In this document: piece by piece, positions 1 through 11,023 of the stretch
How positions within the stretch are numbered: the first letter of the stretch is position 1
Layout of the letters: each line of letters starts with the position of its first letter
Assembly: GCA_025716815.1 (NCBI GenBank)
Contig: JAIXMN010000039.1
Span: 62,001-126,000, forward strand
DNA length: 64,000 bases
Source of the DNA: Dichotomocladium elegans
Taxonomy: Eukaryota > Mucoromycota > Mucoromycetes > Mucorales > Lichtheimiaceae
Reading direction: 5' to 3'
Position numbers and translations under genes: made by a program
Notes under the pieces: model-generated
Seen by the model: the letters and a program-made list of their open reading frames with translations, nothing else
Database searches by the model: none
Told to the model about the DNA's origin: nothing

Positions 1-14
1 CTGACCCTTTATCG

Positions 15-2229
15 ATGAACAATACGCAAGCAGCCAACAATCCAACGACAGTCGATGACGAAGGACTTCAGCGCATGATCGACAATAATGCAGTCATGTA
101 CCGCAGCAATCAGATGATTATCGCTCAGAACATGGCTGCCCGGCCGTCGAACACATCTAAGGCGTATATGGCAAAGCAAGAAGAATGGAAGGTAGCAAGT
201 TGTACAGCTTAAAGCAAAAAAACAAAATGATGCTAATAACATTGTCGGCATAGAGAGATGGTGTCTTGAGCAAAACTTCAGCGATGGGGAAACAGTTACC
301 AATCAAAAGCTGAGCTATTTCCTTGCGGAATTCGTGATGAAGCGTGGAAGAAAGCTGAAGAGAAATGCCGACGACACCCCGATCGCATTAAGCAGGGAAT
401 CTATCCTTGGATACGTCAAAGCTGCCGTGGATCTGTACAACAAGCAGAAAACTTTGGGTGCCAATCCGCATGGTCATGCAAGAGGTCCACTTGTTCAAAC
501 TTTTTTGAAGACAATTGACATACAAAAGGCCAAAGACAAGCGAAAATATTTTGAAGACCGGGGAAAGAATACTCTTAACGATGGCTATACAAAGCAAGAG
601 CTCCAACAAGTCAGCGAATATTTTCTTGTGCGAAAAAATAATCCAAGTGGCTGCAGAGATCGACTATGCTTCCTACTGAGCCATGCAATGCTGTGCAGAA
701 GCCAGACTACCCTTGGCATGCAATTTGCGGATCTTTTCTCTCTCGAGATCGATAATCAAGGCGCCTCACAATGTGTGGCATTGGTCGCAACAATCACGTT
801 CGGGAAGACAAACCAGCACGGAAAAATCGAGTACGGGTCTTCAATAAGGAGCAAAGAAGTCGAGTTATGCTCAGTTGGCGCACTGGCCATGTATCTTTTT
901 TCTCGCTTCCACTTTGAAAACGAACCTTTTCTGGACTTCACCAGGCGCGAGAATTGGTACGAAACCGTCCTTTTCAAGGGAGCAGATAAATCCACGCCAA
1001 TAAGCTATCGAGCTCAGCACAAGGTTTACCTCGAGGCTTTCAAAACTCTGGGGATCCATACGTCCAAAGTAACACATGCGAACAGAAAAAGTGCACTCAA
1101 CATGATCGCACAAGAGAATGTCTCCGGAGATCAACAGCGGATGGTAGGACGGTGGGGAACTGATCGAATGGTCGGCTGCTATGTTTCAAGTTTACCGGTC
1201 GAGGCGATGAAAAGCTTAGCTGGGTTCCCCAATCATCCTGGCAACTACTTCCTGCCTCGCGCCCTGGTGATCCCGCCAAACGAGCTACAGGCGATGATCT
1301 TTCCTGAGCTCGACCAATGGAAGGAGAAGTTCGACAAGCATGACGGCTCAGTACAAGAACATATCGCTGGACCTAACGTCTTGTCGCTGCTTCGGTACCT
1401 CAGACTTGTACTTCTTCAGGTACTTAAGGCTAACGTTTTACTGCACTGCTGAAATTGCAAAAAGAGTCTAATTCGTTATATTGTATTCAATAATTGACAG
1501 GACGCCGTGTTGTTAAAGAAGAAATTCCCCGACTTCTATCTCTGGTCCTGTAACATATTCTCGCACGAGCTATTTCAACAATTTGAAACAGAACTGCTCG
1601 CATCGCTCCAAGAAGATGAAGTCGCGCTCACTGCCTCACAAAGGCTACAAGCAGCCTTGCCGGAGCTCATTTCAAGCTTGAATGACGGCTTCGAATCCAT
1701 CCACTCCTCCCTCGCAGCCATTCGATCTAACCAGGCAACCGAGTTCCGTAATATGAACCAAGGGTTTAAAGATTTCTTTGCCCTTGGCAACGCCTGCTTC
1801 AATAACAACAGCTCAACAGCTCAATTGTCTGCCTTGACATCGATTGGTACTGGCATTAGCTCGACTCCCAGTGTCAACTTGGCGACTCCAACACCTGACA
1901 ACAGTCCCCTTCAGGGTGGTATCCCCTTATACCATCTTAACCGAAGTCTTATTACCATTACAGACGTATGGCGGGAGTATGTTAATGGTATTGCTGGCGG
2001 ACCTGCTGTGAGGGACTTGGAACGAATGTATGGAACTGCTTGGAGGATGGAGAGAAAGGAATCAAGGTATTACAGCAGAAGAAAAGAGGTGTACGATATG
2101 GTGAAGAAAAAAGCAGACAGTGAACAAATATCGCACGAGGAGGCGGCAAGGCTATTGGAGGGAAAAAGAAGCCACCTTTCCGTATCAATAGCCAAGTTCA
2201 GGAAGATCGCCAAAGGATCAAACATTTAA
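15..2229 (+). CDS. Crypton-type tyrosine recombinase with GCR1_C-like tail
   Basis: Predicted three-exon gene: 15-191, 256-1419 and 1501-2229, with GT-AG introns of 64 and 81 bp. Joining them keeps frame and gives about 689 residues. The middle exon carries a tyrosine-recombinase core: HANRKS and GRWGTDRM are followed by CYVSSLP, the likely His/Arg/Trp/Tyr catalytic segment. The last exon ends in a GCR1_C-like domain (ITDVWREYVNG through EEAARLLEGK), a common partner of fungal Crypton recombinases. It should cut and rejoin DNA for element movement. The start at 15 gives a short Asn/Ala-rich leader, but upstream exons could lie outside the window. No stop or frameshift is seen, so it may be functional. 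Crypton ends have no TIRs and I could not place them. Confidence 0.8.
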
Positions 2230-2595
2230 TTATAACTAGTCAATAAATATGTGTATGCGTCCTCAATTTCAACCTGCATATAATTCTGAACAGATGCTTT
2301 GTTTCTTTTTTTTTAAATAGCCACAACAACTTGATGATATACAGTGTAGAATTCCATATAATAGTGGTTGATCATTTATGTACTGCTTAGTCCATTTAAT
2401 CTTTCAAGGACTTTTGTCTGTGAGCTTGCAATATGCTCCTTGGCAACAACCGATCCTTTTTGCATCATTTTTAGGTAGCTTTTTGGAGTGCCGGTTCAAT
2501 TTTTCTCAGAAAGGTAATTTCTTCTCAGACTCATCCTGCCTAAAAATCCCCCAGTCCTGGGTCTGAGTCCGGGCTTGCCCAAAGAAAATACCCGC
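2230..2595. other. Spacer without recognisable gene
   Basis: AT-rich sequence after the Crypton stop. I see no supported gene; the longest open frame here is about 60 codons and matches nothing I recognise. It may hold the 3' end of the Crypton. Confidence 0.4.
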
Positions 2596-2648
2596 ACAGT
2601 CTATACGAACAACTAAATTTTGTGGCAAACTTCTTCTTGAAAATCCTG
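2596..2648. repeat. Right end of a Tc1-type MITE (fragment)
   Basis: The segment matches the right terminal 53 bp of the three MITEs at 16730, 44157 and 44965, ending in GAAAATCCTG followed by TA. The left part of the MITE is missing or too diverged. It abuts the broken Helitron Rep sequence directly. Confidence 0.7.
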
Positions 2649-2650
2649 TA

Positions 2651-3945
2651 TATTGCAACTGTGGAATTCCAAAAGCATGGTTTACCCCATGTCCATATGC
2701 TATTCATTCTCCACCAAGAGGACCGACCCAGGAATCCATCTGCCTATAATAAATTTGTGTGCACAGAATTGCCTGACCCAGTCGCTCACCCACAGCTGTA
2801 TCGTACTGTCACGTCAACAATAATCCATTTACCATGTGGACCTCATAGCTGGTTTCCATGCTGTGCAGCAATGGGACGGTGTGAGAAGGGATATCCGAAA
2901 AGCTTTTGCTCAGAGACACGTGACAGCAGAGATGGCTATCCTGTATATCGGAGGCGCAATAACACTGGCCAAGGATACTTCTTGGGAGAACAGCGCGGCG
3001 AGGCAGACAATCGCTGGGTGATTCCTTACAACCCCTACCTCAGCCATATGTATGATTCACACATCAATGTTGAAATCTGCATGACTGCCCGCGCTGTCAA
3101 GTACATTTGCAAATATATCACCAAGGGTATGGACTGAGCCCAACTTGAAATTGCTTCTGCTACTGCCACAGACCCAGAACCAGCTGACGAGATCACCCAG
3201 TATCAGAATGCCAGGTATGTTAGTAAAACCATAGACGTACGATTAAGAATTTGCTAACGAAAACATCCAAGGTACAGTATATTGGCCCATCTGAAGCGAT
3301 CTGGCATACTCTTAAGTTCGATCTCCACATGCACGATCCACCAGTTGTACGGCTACAGATACATCTTCTGTCAGAGCAGTATGTGACGTTCCACGCATCA
3401 GTCACAAGAATAGTTCGACGCTGTAAGACAAATGGCGGCAATGGGGACAACACTCCTTGGCTTCTTTGCTCTCTGCACCCAGGATGAATTCGCCTGCACA
3501 CTGTGCTACTCGGAAGTTCCCTACCATTACACATGGGACCAGCAGAACTGCCAGTGGAGACGACGAGCTAGAAACGAGATCGCCGACGTAGTACCACGCA
3601 TCTATTCCATACGGCTTTCTAACATGCCTCTCTACTGCCTTCGTTTGCTCTTACTCCATATCCCAGGTCCAACAAGTTTTGCTGCGCTGCTTGCTAACAG
3701 TGATGATGCCCCACACCTGACACTGGAGGCGGCAGCGCTTGCACGTGGTTATTTGGAGTCTGACGAGGAATGGGATCATGCCATGACTGAGACATCACTC
3801 ACCAGATCGGCAGCATCCCTACGCAGAGTTTTCACATGCATCCTGATGTACTGCTCACCTGCCGATCCTCTTCAGTTGTGGGACAATCACCGCGAGAGGA
3901 TGGCAGACGATTATTTCTTTCAGCTCAGACGGGATGAACATCATT
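2651..3945 (+). pseudogene. Helitron Rep/helicase remnant
   Basis: Fragments of a Helitron replication protein. The HUH signature lies in FQKHGLPHVHML near 2665-2700 and the Rep segment VKYICKYITKG near 3095-3130. Further downstream come YIGPSEAIW and FDLHMHDPPVVRLQ, then the start of the helicase region (LLANSDDAPHLTLEAAALARGYLESDEEW). The reading frame is broken by TGA at 3136-3138, where the family normally has Arg (KGHDRA), by a small insertion near 3281 after a probable intron, and by a frame change near 3425. The sequence stops in FFQLRRD and passes into a MULE terminal sequence at about 3946. It cannot encode a working protein. Confidence 0.8.
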
Positions 3946-5071
3946 ATGGGCCCCCTACCCTCAGGGCTCCCCCCCCCAAGAAATTTTTGAATTTATAAGC
4001 CTGCAGGTTTGCTAGTCAGCCATCCACTTTGCCGCGAAAATTTTCCAAGTTGGCCTTCGCTGCTGCAACTGTCTACCACAATCTGCTCAAATCTCTGCTT
4101 CTTGCATCGTGATCCTTTGACTCATTATTTCACGAAACAGACAACATCACCTGGCTGGAGCATGCCATTTGATCCTTGAATTCCCCTTTGCCAAATCATA
4201 CAGTCCAAACGCAATTCTCTGCTTTTCTCGCCGCCAAAAACAACTGATGCAGCCTTCCGCATTTTCCTTAACAATTATGGCGCACTTCAACATACGTCAT
4301 CCCTCTTGGAAAGAAAAAAAACGCGACATCTTTTTGATTGTGCAGTTTTTTTTCACTAATTCGTTTACTAATCTCAAATGTGTACTCGGGCAGTGCATTT
4401 GTGTTTCATCGTTTAGCGGTAAGTTGCAGGCGATTCAGGGTGGTTTGGGATTTTGGCAAAAAAAGAAACAGCTTAGATGTTCCGTCCATTTTGCAGACAT
4501 TTGCTCCAATCTTGTGTTGAACAGATGTTTGTATGCTTTAGAGACATTACGCAATGCTTCGACTGCCGCTCTCCTCCCCCCCTTTTTTTGCTTACTGACT
4601 CTACAAGAGAGTTCAAGTACTGCGCGGTTTTCTAATGGAAAGGGTAGTATACACGAAATGCACAACAGTTTCGCCATCGATTAGGAAATTGTCTTGCTAC
4701 ATTAACAATAAGTCAATCACAATCAGCAGCAAAGTGAATCATCACTGCATTTCATAACAACATCTCTCTGAACAATATGCCAAAACTATACGCCGAGGAA
4801 TAATGGAACCTCAGACCTACCAGCAACTTGTGCGGCTAGAACTAGTCAGCAGCGCAAACGCTTGGAATGACTGAACAGCGTGACAATTAGGAGGTGATGT
4901 GCTGAGATTATTGACAGGAGCATTGCTGATGTGCACATAATAGTGAAGTCGAGTATGAGCTGAAAACTGCTCAGGGATGATATGCACTTTCACAGAATAT
5001 CCGAAATTGTGAATAAATAAATAAAAAAGTTTTTAGACGATGTACTTTCTTTTCATTCATTGCTCATTCAA
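3946..5071. repeat. MULE terminal arm (remnant)
   Basis: The segment opens with C-rich runs (ccctacc ctcagg, then a run of Cs followed by aagaaatttt). These resemble the outer ends of the long-TIR MULEs at 15616 and 28617. It lies between the cut Helitron frame and a MULE transposase start, the position expected for a MULE left arm. No matching right arm is evident. Confidence 0.5.
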
Positions 5072-5602
5072 ATGTCAGCACTTTCAGATAACACGCCATC
5101 GACCATCGTTGTTCCTGTGCGCGCAACTACCAGTACACGCATTGTCAGCATTCACAACTGGGAACAAACCTTGAAGGACTCAGCACTAGAGTCTGGTGAA
5201 CTTTGGGTGTCAAAGGGATGGAGTGTTAAACCCAACGGTAATGTCGCCAATCTAGATGTGAACGCGATGTTCATAATGTTTATAGTGGAAAAGAAACGAT
5301 TGACTTCGCAATCGGTGTTGTGGTCCAAGAAATTCGAGTGCCATCGGGCTGGTAAACCACGACCTCATTTAGAACGTGTGCCTGGTGGTGAAAGTGGCCA
5401 GCTTAGGCTGAATCAGGCTGATTCCAAGAAAGTCGGATGCACAGCTACACTTCTCGCCACTTGCTACCCTTCTGATCCTGAAAATGTTCATCTGAAATAT
5501 CGGAATGGGCATACCAATCATATTCCTGGGAGTATTGAAGATGTCGCCTATCTCCCAAATACTGATGAAGTCAGGAATATGATCAGAGAGTCTTTTACTT
5601 AG
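5072..5602 (+). pseudogene. MULE transposase N-terminal fragment
   Basis: From MSALSDNTP this matches, residue for residue in many places, the N-terminus of the MULE transposase at 24083 (RIVSIHNWEQ, WVSKGWSVKPNG, SQSVLWSKKFECHRAG, VPGGESGQL, GHTNHIPGSIEDVAYLPNTDEVR). A GT-AG intron of about 50 bp lies near 5238-5288, at the same place as intron 1 of that copy, although the unspliced frame also stays open. The protein ends at 5602 shortly after the zinc-binding N-terminal region, before any catalytic DDE residues. It is a truncated copy of the same family. Confidence 0.75.
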
Positions 5603-5613
5603 CATCTAACTGA

Positions 5614-5760
5614 ACTGGATTGTTAAACACTATAGAATGGGACCTCAACAGCAGCCGCTTAACGCGCAGACGCATTAATGATGACGATGGAGAGGAATCA
5701 AATAGCCAGAGTAGTAGTGATAGTGATTCAGATAGTGACTTTGTAGAATCTGATGACTAG
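5614..5760 (+). pseudogene. Acidic Ser/Asp-rich C-terminal tail, unknown protein
   Basis: A short open frame ends at TAG 5758-5760. It encodes a basic patch (RLTRRR) followed by an acidic serine-rich tail (NDDDGEESNSQSSSDSDSD). There is no start codon, and a possible 3' splice site (TATAG) lies at 5631-5635, so it looks like the last exon of a lost gene. The parent protein is not recognised. Confidence 0.4.
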
Positions 5761-6070
5761 TTCTATTAGCTAGGCAAAAATCAAAATTTTCTTTCGCTTA
5801 ACATGCATGCATTCAACTCTACGCTATTTAAAGATGTGACTTTACTTATATATCATGTCACGGAAATGTCATTTTCATGCAGAAAATGCATAAAAAGGTA
5901 TTTCCTAGTCAGATATTAGATATCGATCATTTTCAAACTGCAATAGCATATCCATATCTAAACCCCGCGTGACGCAAACTATATGTGGAGGAAGCCCAGA
6001 AAACACGCTTTTAAACGCATATTTCAGCGTCACAATAGCTCAACCTGAAATAGAGTAACACATGATTTAA
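5761..6070. other. AT-rich spacer
   Basis: No gene, repeat end or RNA recognised between the acidic-tail frame and the broken Helitron fragment. Confidence 0.4.
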
Positions 6071-7420
6071 AAGGTGAGTACATATCTTTACAGAGATCCT
6101 ATATGCTGAGTGCAGGGAGCTGATGGTCTCAAGAGCTCCACCTGCCCTGTCATGGAGCACGATGTCATGTGGATCGACCCGTCCATCGGTGGATTGCTCG
6201 ACAACTAAAGCAGCGACTTCTGGATGAGATTGCGGATCGTAACGCCTGCCCATATGACGCGCAGTGCGAATGGTAGCCTGGAGACTTCCTATAGGTAAAT
6301 CTCGATAGCGCTCTGCTGCAGACATGTATGATCGGACGAAGGGGTTGTCACGTTCCATGACCTGCTGGAGAAGTGCGATTGTATCCGTGTTGAGGTCTGC
6401 AAACATAGATGTCCTTAGCCCTAGTTGGTCAGTCGTGTCAGCAAAGTAGATATGTGAAAACCTGGCGTTGTTGTAATTCTCAGCTCTCAGCGATCCGATG
6501 CGGTGGTACATGGCACCATTGATCCTGAAAGTTGAAACACCATTTGACCCATTTGCCAATTGCTCGTCCCAGTTCCCTCTAATGGAAGCGAAGGAAAACA
6601 TATTGTTGTACGCGCGAATAAATCTTCGAAAGTCACGTGCAGAAGGATCTGTGTTGGTAAGAAGTGCTATGATCTCCTGTGATGGAGCGCGGGGGGAGGA
6701 AGTTGAATTCCACTGGGCGTGCAGCACATTCCAAAGCGAGGATTGATGAGTGATGAATTGGCCGTTCGTTCGTGAATCCACATTTTCGCATTGCAAAAGT
6801 GGCAAGAAGCTTCCATCTGACCAAAAATGCTACGTCAATAGTTCGGGCCTGGGGTGTGGCAGATGCTACGTCCGAATATGTTCTCAGGCTGAAACGGCAT
6901 CCTGAGTGCAATCTTGTACTGAGCGCCGTGTTGAGACTGAAAGTTGAGTGGATTAAATGGGCATAGACTGTGTGTCCGTCGGCTGTGGGAAGGAGATCCG
7001 CATTGACTACAGGATTGAGCTGGGGTTGGGGCTGGGGCTGGGGCTGGAGCAGGAGCTGCATCACACTGAAAATTAACATTGGCATTCTTCGCAATATTTG
7101 CATATTCAGTAATACCTTGTTGACGCCGCGGATTTGCAGGGCAATCGCGATGGGTTGATCGCCGATGAGAAGAGGAGCCACAGGAAGGACAGGTTGGGGC
7201 TGTTTGATTTTGGGTTTGGACAAAGGAGACAAATTCCTGCATATATATGTCAATGTTAACCACTGAAAGCAGAATCTTCATAGGGTATAAAACATACTTC
7301 AGTAGCCATAGTTCTTGGACGAACTCTACGAACGTTTAAAGGACAATCATTCAAAGACGGATCAGTGTGTGTGATAGAGCCGCAGATGCAGGTTCCTGGA
7401 GACTGATCCCCCTGGTGATG
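6071..7420 (-). pseudogene. Helitron N-terminal region with three zinc knuckles
   Basis: Reading leftwards, three similar Cys/His knuckles occur: CICGSITHTDPSLNDCPLN near 7350, CPSCGSSSHRRSTHRDCP near 7175 and CSQCGSPSHSRRTHSLCP near 7000. The first is separated by a probable intron (GTATGT near 7297 to ATGCAG near 7237). A Pro/Ala linker follows, then the conserved region before the Rep domain: TDPSARDFRRFIRAYNNMFSF, FRINGAMYHRIGSL and NPFVRSYMSAAER. Stops or frame changes near 6835 and 6690 break the frame, and it ends near 6080 before the HUH motifs. It resembles the N-terminal part of fungal Helitron proteins and is not contiguous with either helicase copy. Confidence 0.7.
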
Positions 7421-8157
7421 ATGGTTAAAAGTCACGCGTATCGATTATACTCCTTAGTAAAAGTTACCATCTTTGCTAAGCAATATGAGAAAAGAAAGAG
7501 GAGGTCAGAAAGTATGAATGGTAGGATAGGTGAAAAAACTCAGGTTTACCAATGCATGATGGGATCTATATATATATGAATTCGAAGCAAGCTTCGATTT
7601 AGAGAAGTAAGACATCCACGGATGCAAACAGTTTCATATGTTAGGATATACAGGATCGGTTCCTCTATTGTGAGTTATGTACATGTGTTAGAATACCAAG
7701 GCTTCTATATGGATGCTTCACTTAAGAACGCCAAGGCTTCTGTTTGGATGTTTCATCTAAGAAGGTCACCTCTGCTGTGATGATTGGTCCAACTGTTTCT
7801 GCTCTTGCTGCGGCAAGAAGCACTGTGTGGAAAATTAACATGTGAAAAAGGTATTAGTAATATCTGCATCGCAAGCTAACATATGATTTTCGCTGCTCTA
7901 ACTCCATCACAGCTACCCTTCTCGTAGCATAAACGTGTGGTAAAATACTCAAAAACCACCACCAATATGATACTTTTCTAACAGCCTCAGAAATAAAAAC
8001 CATGCTACCACAGGCAACTTTCTAATCTGTGCCCAATCATCAACCGCAGACCTCAGCCTCGTTAGAAAAATTAACCAAATCAAATTTTAAGAAAATCGGG
8101 GCTAACCATATTTGTAAATTAACTTGCATACGGACCAACGGTCTATTCTAATACCGA
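7421..8157. other. Spacer without recognisable gene
   Basis: No convincing coding sequence, TIR or RNA. The right edge (A at 8157) is the flank of Helitron copy 1. Confidence 0.4.
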
Positions 8158-10880
8158 CGAGCCTCCAGCCTCTTTCGCCCGTCTGCTGACTGAGCCCCTG
8201 CGCTGCGCTTCGTGTCAGTCGCTTCCTGGGCTACAGAGAATTCGGCTCGCTGGGGGGTAAACCCCCCTAGACCCCCCGTACGTGTCGTGGAGAATAGATT
8301 TTTGCTTTGTGGCGCAAGTTGGTTACACGGGACAGGTCTTGGTTTTTATTATTGACGAAAAAGGAAAGGAATCGGAGAAGGGCATAGGTGAATGAATGGA
8401 GAAAAAGTTGGCGTCATAAGTAAAAAGGAATCGTATGGGCATAGTTAATGTTTATATAGAGGTCGACTGGCGGAGAAGAACCTCGGGATACACCACATTC
8501 GCTGTTGCGGGGTGGGTAGCTGTCATATCACCATATACTGCCACGTGCAGGTTGTCAGGGTTTGTTGCTCGTGACAGTGCGACATATAACTGCCCGTGTG
8601 TAAATACAGGTTCGCGAAGATGAATACCCACACGGGACAGTGTTTGGCCTTGTGCCTTATGGATGGTCATTGCAAACGCGGGACGAACAGGCAGTTGGCG
8701 ACGGCACAGGACAAATGGCATCTCGCCCTCTTTGGTACAGAGGTTGATTCGAGGAATAATATGCTCCACGCCCTGTTGGCCATGGGCAATGGATCTGACG
8801 GCAATGCAATGGTCCATAAGCCGCGTGAGGATGAGTTTGGTGCCATTGCAGAGGCCTGCAGCGGGGTCGAGATTTCGGAGCAGCACCAAAGGCATACCCA
8901 CCTTTAGCCTCAAGCAGTGTGGGGGAACACCTGAGGAATTGAGGCTGTTGAGGAACTCTGGAGGGTAGCTTGATGCCGCTACATCTGGGTCATCGGCGTC
9001 AATAATGCGGTCGTGGGAATGGTACTCTCTGCTTTCACCGGGAAAGACACTGAAAGCCTTGTTGTTGATATCGTCAACGTCGGCGTTCTTGGTGGCAAGA
9101 ATAGCACCATCGCGGAACTGAACCGATGGCTGGTTTGGGAGGCGGATCGAAGGGTAGATGACATGAATGAGATCCATGCTGTCGTTGGCCTCGATACGCC
9201 ACTGTTGCGGGATTTCGAAACTCTCGTGGTATGGTGGCCTTCCATCACCAACAGCAAGGAGCAGGTCAGCAAAGGCAGCAGCTTGAGGACCGGCATTTCG
9301 CACTCTCATGTTGATGTTGAGATGCAGAATGCGGACATGGCGCCAGAACGTAGTGCGTTGGATGGTGCCAGCGACGATCTCTGGGCGTGTACCCTTCTTG
9401 AGGACTGGAAGCAACTGGCGAAAGTCGCCGCCAAAGACAACCACCTTGCCACCAAAGGGAATGTGTTCGCAGGGAGGGTCGACTGCACCCATAATGTCCT
9501 TGAGGGTCTTGTCCACGGCCTCAAAGGAGTACTTGCCACCCATGACGGCCTCATCCCACACGATCAGAGAAGCACTTTGAATGAGATGCGCGTGTGCGCT
9601 GGTCAGGCTAATGCTGCAGGTGCTTGTTTCGTCTGGATCGAGTGGGATCTTGAAGCGGCTGTGAGCTGTGCGGCCACCGGGAAGCAGAATTGCGGCAATG
9701 CCGGATGAGGCGACAGGCAACGCAATCTCCTGTTGAGCGCGTACATGGGTCAAGAGAGCTTTAAAGACTTGCGACTTTCCTGTACCGCCGGGACCATTGA
9801 TGAAGAAAATGCGCGGTACATGATGGTTGCTGGCTTGCTCAGCAATTGATGTGACAATAGCATTGTACGCAGCTCTCTGGTCATCATTGAGGGTATGAAC
9901 CAATTCGGCATTTTGCAAGGCTTGTTCGTACTGATCATATTGCGTGCGCTCGGCATTGATTAGGACTTGAGCCGGTGGCACGGATTCTTCGAGGGTGTCT
10001 CGGGACTCCTGGGGCAGGGTCGGAAAATCCGAGAGGCGGCGGCCTGATGCCTGCATGATCGAGTCAATGGCGCCAAGCGTGCGTTGGTAGATGATATCCA
10101 CGTCTTGTTGCTGCAAGTCCTGCTCACTGGGCATATTACGGATCCGTCGGAACTCGAAAAAGTAATTGTCCGCCATTCGTTCGCGGTGGTTGTTCCAGAG
10201 CTGCAACGGGTCAGCAGGAGAGCTGTGGATCAATATGCAGACAAAAAGTGCGCGCAAGGATGCCGCAGAAGCAATAAGCGATGCCTCCGCCATACACTGT
10301 TCCCACTCGTCGTCAGATTCCAAGTAACCTCTTGCAAGAGCAGCAGCCTGGAAGGTTGGGTGTGAAGCACCGACCCCATTCGCGAGTAGGTCCTCGAAGC
10401 TTGTCACAACAATTTTCCAGCCCAGCTTAGCGGTTACCATTTTTGTAAGTTACGTCGGAACATCAAGCCAAGTACCTTGCATACTTGAGCGAATCAGGGA
10501 GGGCACCCCGACCACACAAACGAATGAAAACTTTTCCCTTTCTACTTCTGTAGTGTCACCCATTCCATGAACCTCTTTACTGTTTCCACACAACCATTTT
10601 TCTAAGCAAACTCCTCCAAAACTCCCCGCCACCCCCACAAAGATCAATGTACTCCATCAACTGTGCTCATCCAAAAAAAATCCACTGCAAATAAAACTAA
10701 AAATGACAACCACCAAAAAACCCCCTCCACAGACACATTTCCCAGAATGAGCAAACCAACATCCAAACGTAAAAGCAAACGGTTCAATGATAGCAAGTAA
10801 AGGGTAAGGACCTTCCATATATAGAGTTAGCGCCTTCCAAATTGAGCTAAGTACCAAGGCGTTTTAAAAAGGGGCTAGGA
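8158..10880 (-). mobile_element. Helitron copy 1 (helicase only)
   Basis: Comparison with copy 2 (12902-15582) defines both ends. On the minus strand the element begins TCCTAGCCCC (10880) and ends GGAGGCTCG (8158). Both copies sit between an A and a T in unrelated flanks, the Helitron target rule, with no target duplication. The 5' TC is canonical; the 3' CTCG departs from the usual CTRR. A G6/C6 stem with a short loop lies about 100 bp inside the 3' end. The only gene is a PIF1-type helicase; the HUH Rep domain is absent. Confidence 0.8.
8452..10440 (-). CDS. Helitron PIF1-like helicase, Rep-less
   Basis: A single open frame of 662 residues. It carries Walker A (NGPGGTGKSQ), Walker B-like IVWDEAVM, motif III (FGGDFRQLLPV), LRLKVGMPLVLLRNLDP, and the C-terminal motifs AFAMTIHKAQGQTL and GQLYVALSRA, all typical of the SF1B helicase half of Helitron proteins. 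The N-terminus starts inside the normal linker between Rep and helicase (TSFEDLLANG), so the HUH nuclease part is missing. A start at 10440 is supported by the near-identical start in copy 2; an upstream exon is possible. No inactivating change is seen. On its own it could unwind DNA but not nick or join it. Confidence 0.85.
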   Translation of the reverse strand: MVTAKLGWKIVVTSFEDLLANGVGASHPTFQAAALARGYLESDDEWEQCMAEASLIASAASLRALFVCILIHSSPADPLQLWNNHRERMADNYFFEFRRIRNMPSEQDLQQQDVDIIYQRTLGAIDSIMQASGRRLSDFPTLPQESRDTLEESVPPAQVLINAERTQYDQYEQALQNAELVHTLNDDQRAAYNAIVTSIAEQASNHHVPRIFFINGPGGTGKSQVFKALLTHVRAQQEIALPVASSGIAAILLPGGRTAHSRFKIPLDPDETSTCSISLTSAHAHLIQSASLIVWDEAVMGGKYSFEAVDKTLKDIMGAVDPPCEHIPFGGKVVVFGGDFRQLLPVLKKGTRPEIVAGTIQRTTFWRHVRILHLNINMRVRNAGPQAAAFADLLLAVGDGRPPYHESFEIPQQWRIEANDSMDLIHVIYPSIRLPNQPSVQFRDGAILATKNADVDDINNKAFSVFPGESREYHSHDRIIDADDPDVAASSYPPEFLNSLNSSGVPPHCLRLKVGMPLVLLRNLDPAAGLCNGTKLILTRLMDHCIAVRSIAHGQQGVEHIIPRINLCTKEGEMPFVLCRRQLPVRPAFAMTIHKAQGQTLSRVGIHLREPVFTHGQLYVALSRATNPDNLHVAVYGDMTATHPATANVVYPEVLLRQSTSI

Positions 10881-11023
10881 TTGGAAGTATTCACGAACAG
10901 GAATAAAAATATTCAATATGAATATTGTTAAGTATATTTGTTTTTTTTAAAAAAAGCTATAGTCTATGGGCGGAAATGATGCGTGAGATAGGAAGACAAA
11001 CGTATACAGTAACATTATGTTTC

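Noticed and set aside
6970..7158. Plus-strand open frame with Trp/Gly repeats
   Set aside because: It is the antisense of the Pro/Ala linker in the Helitron N-terminal region.
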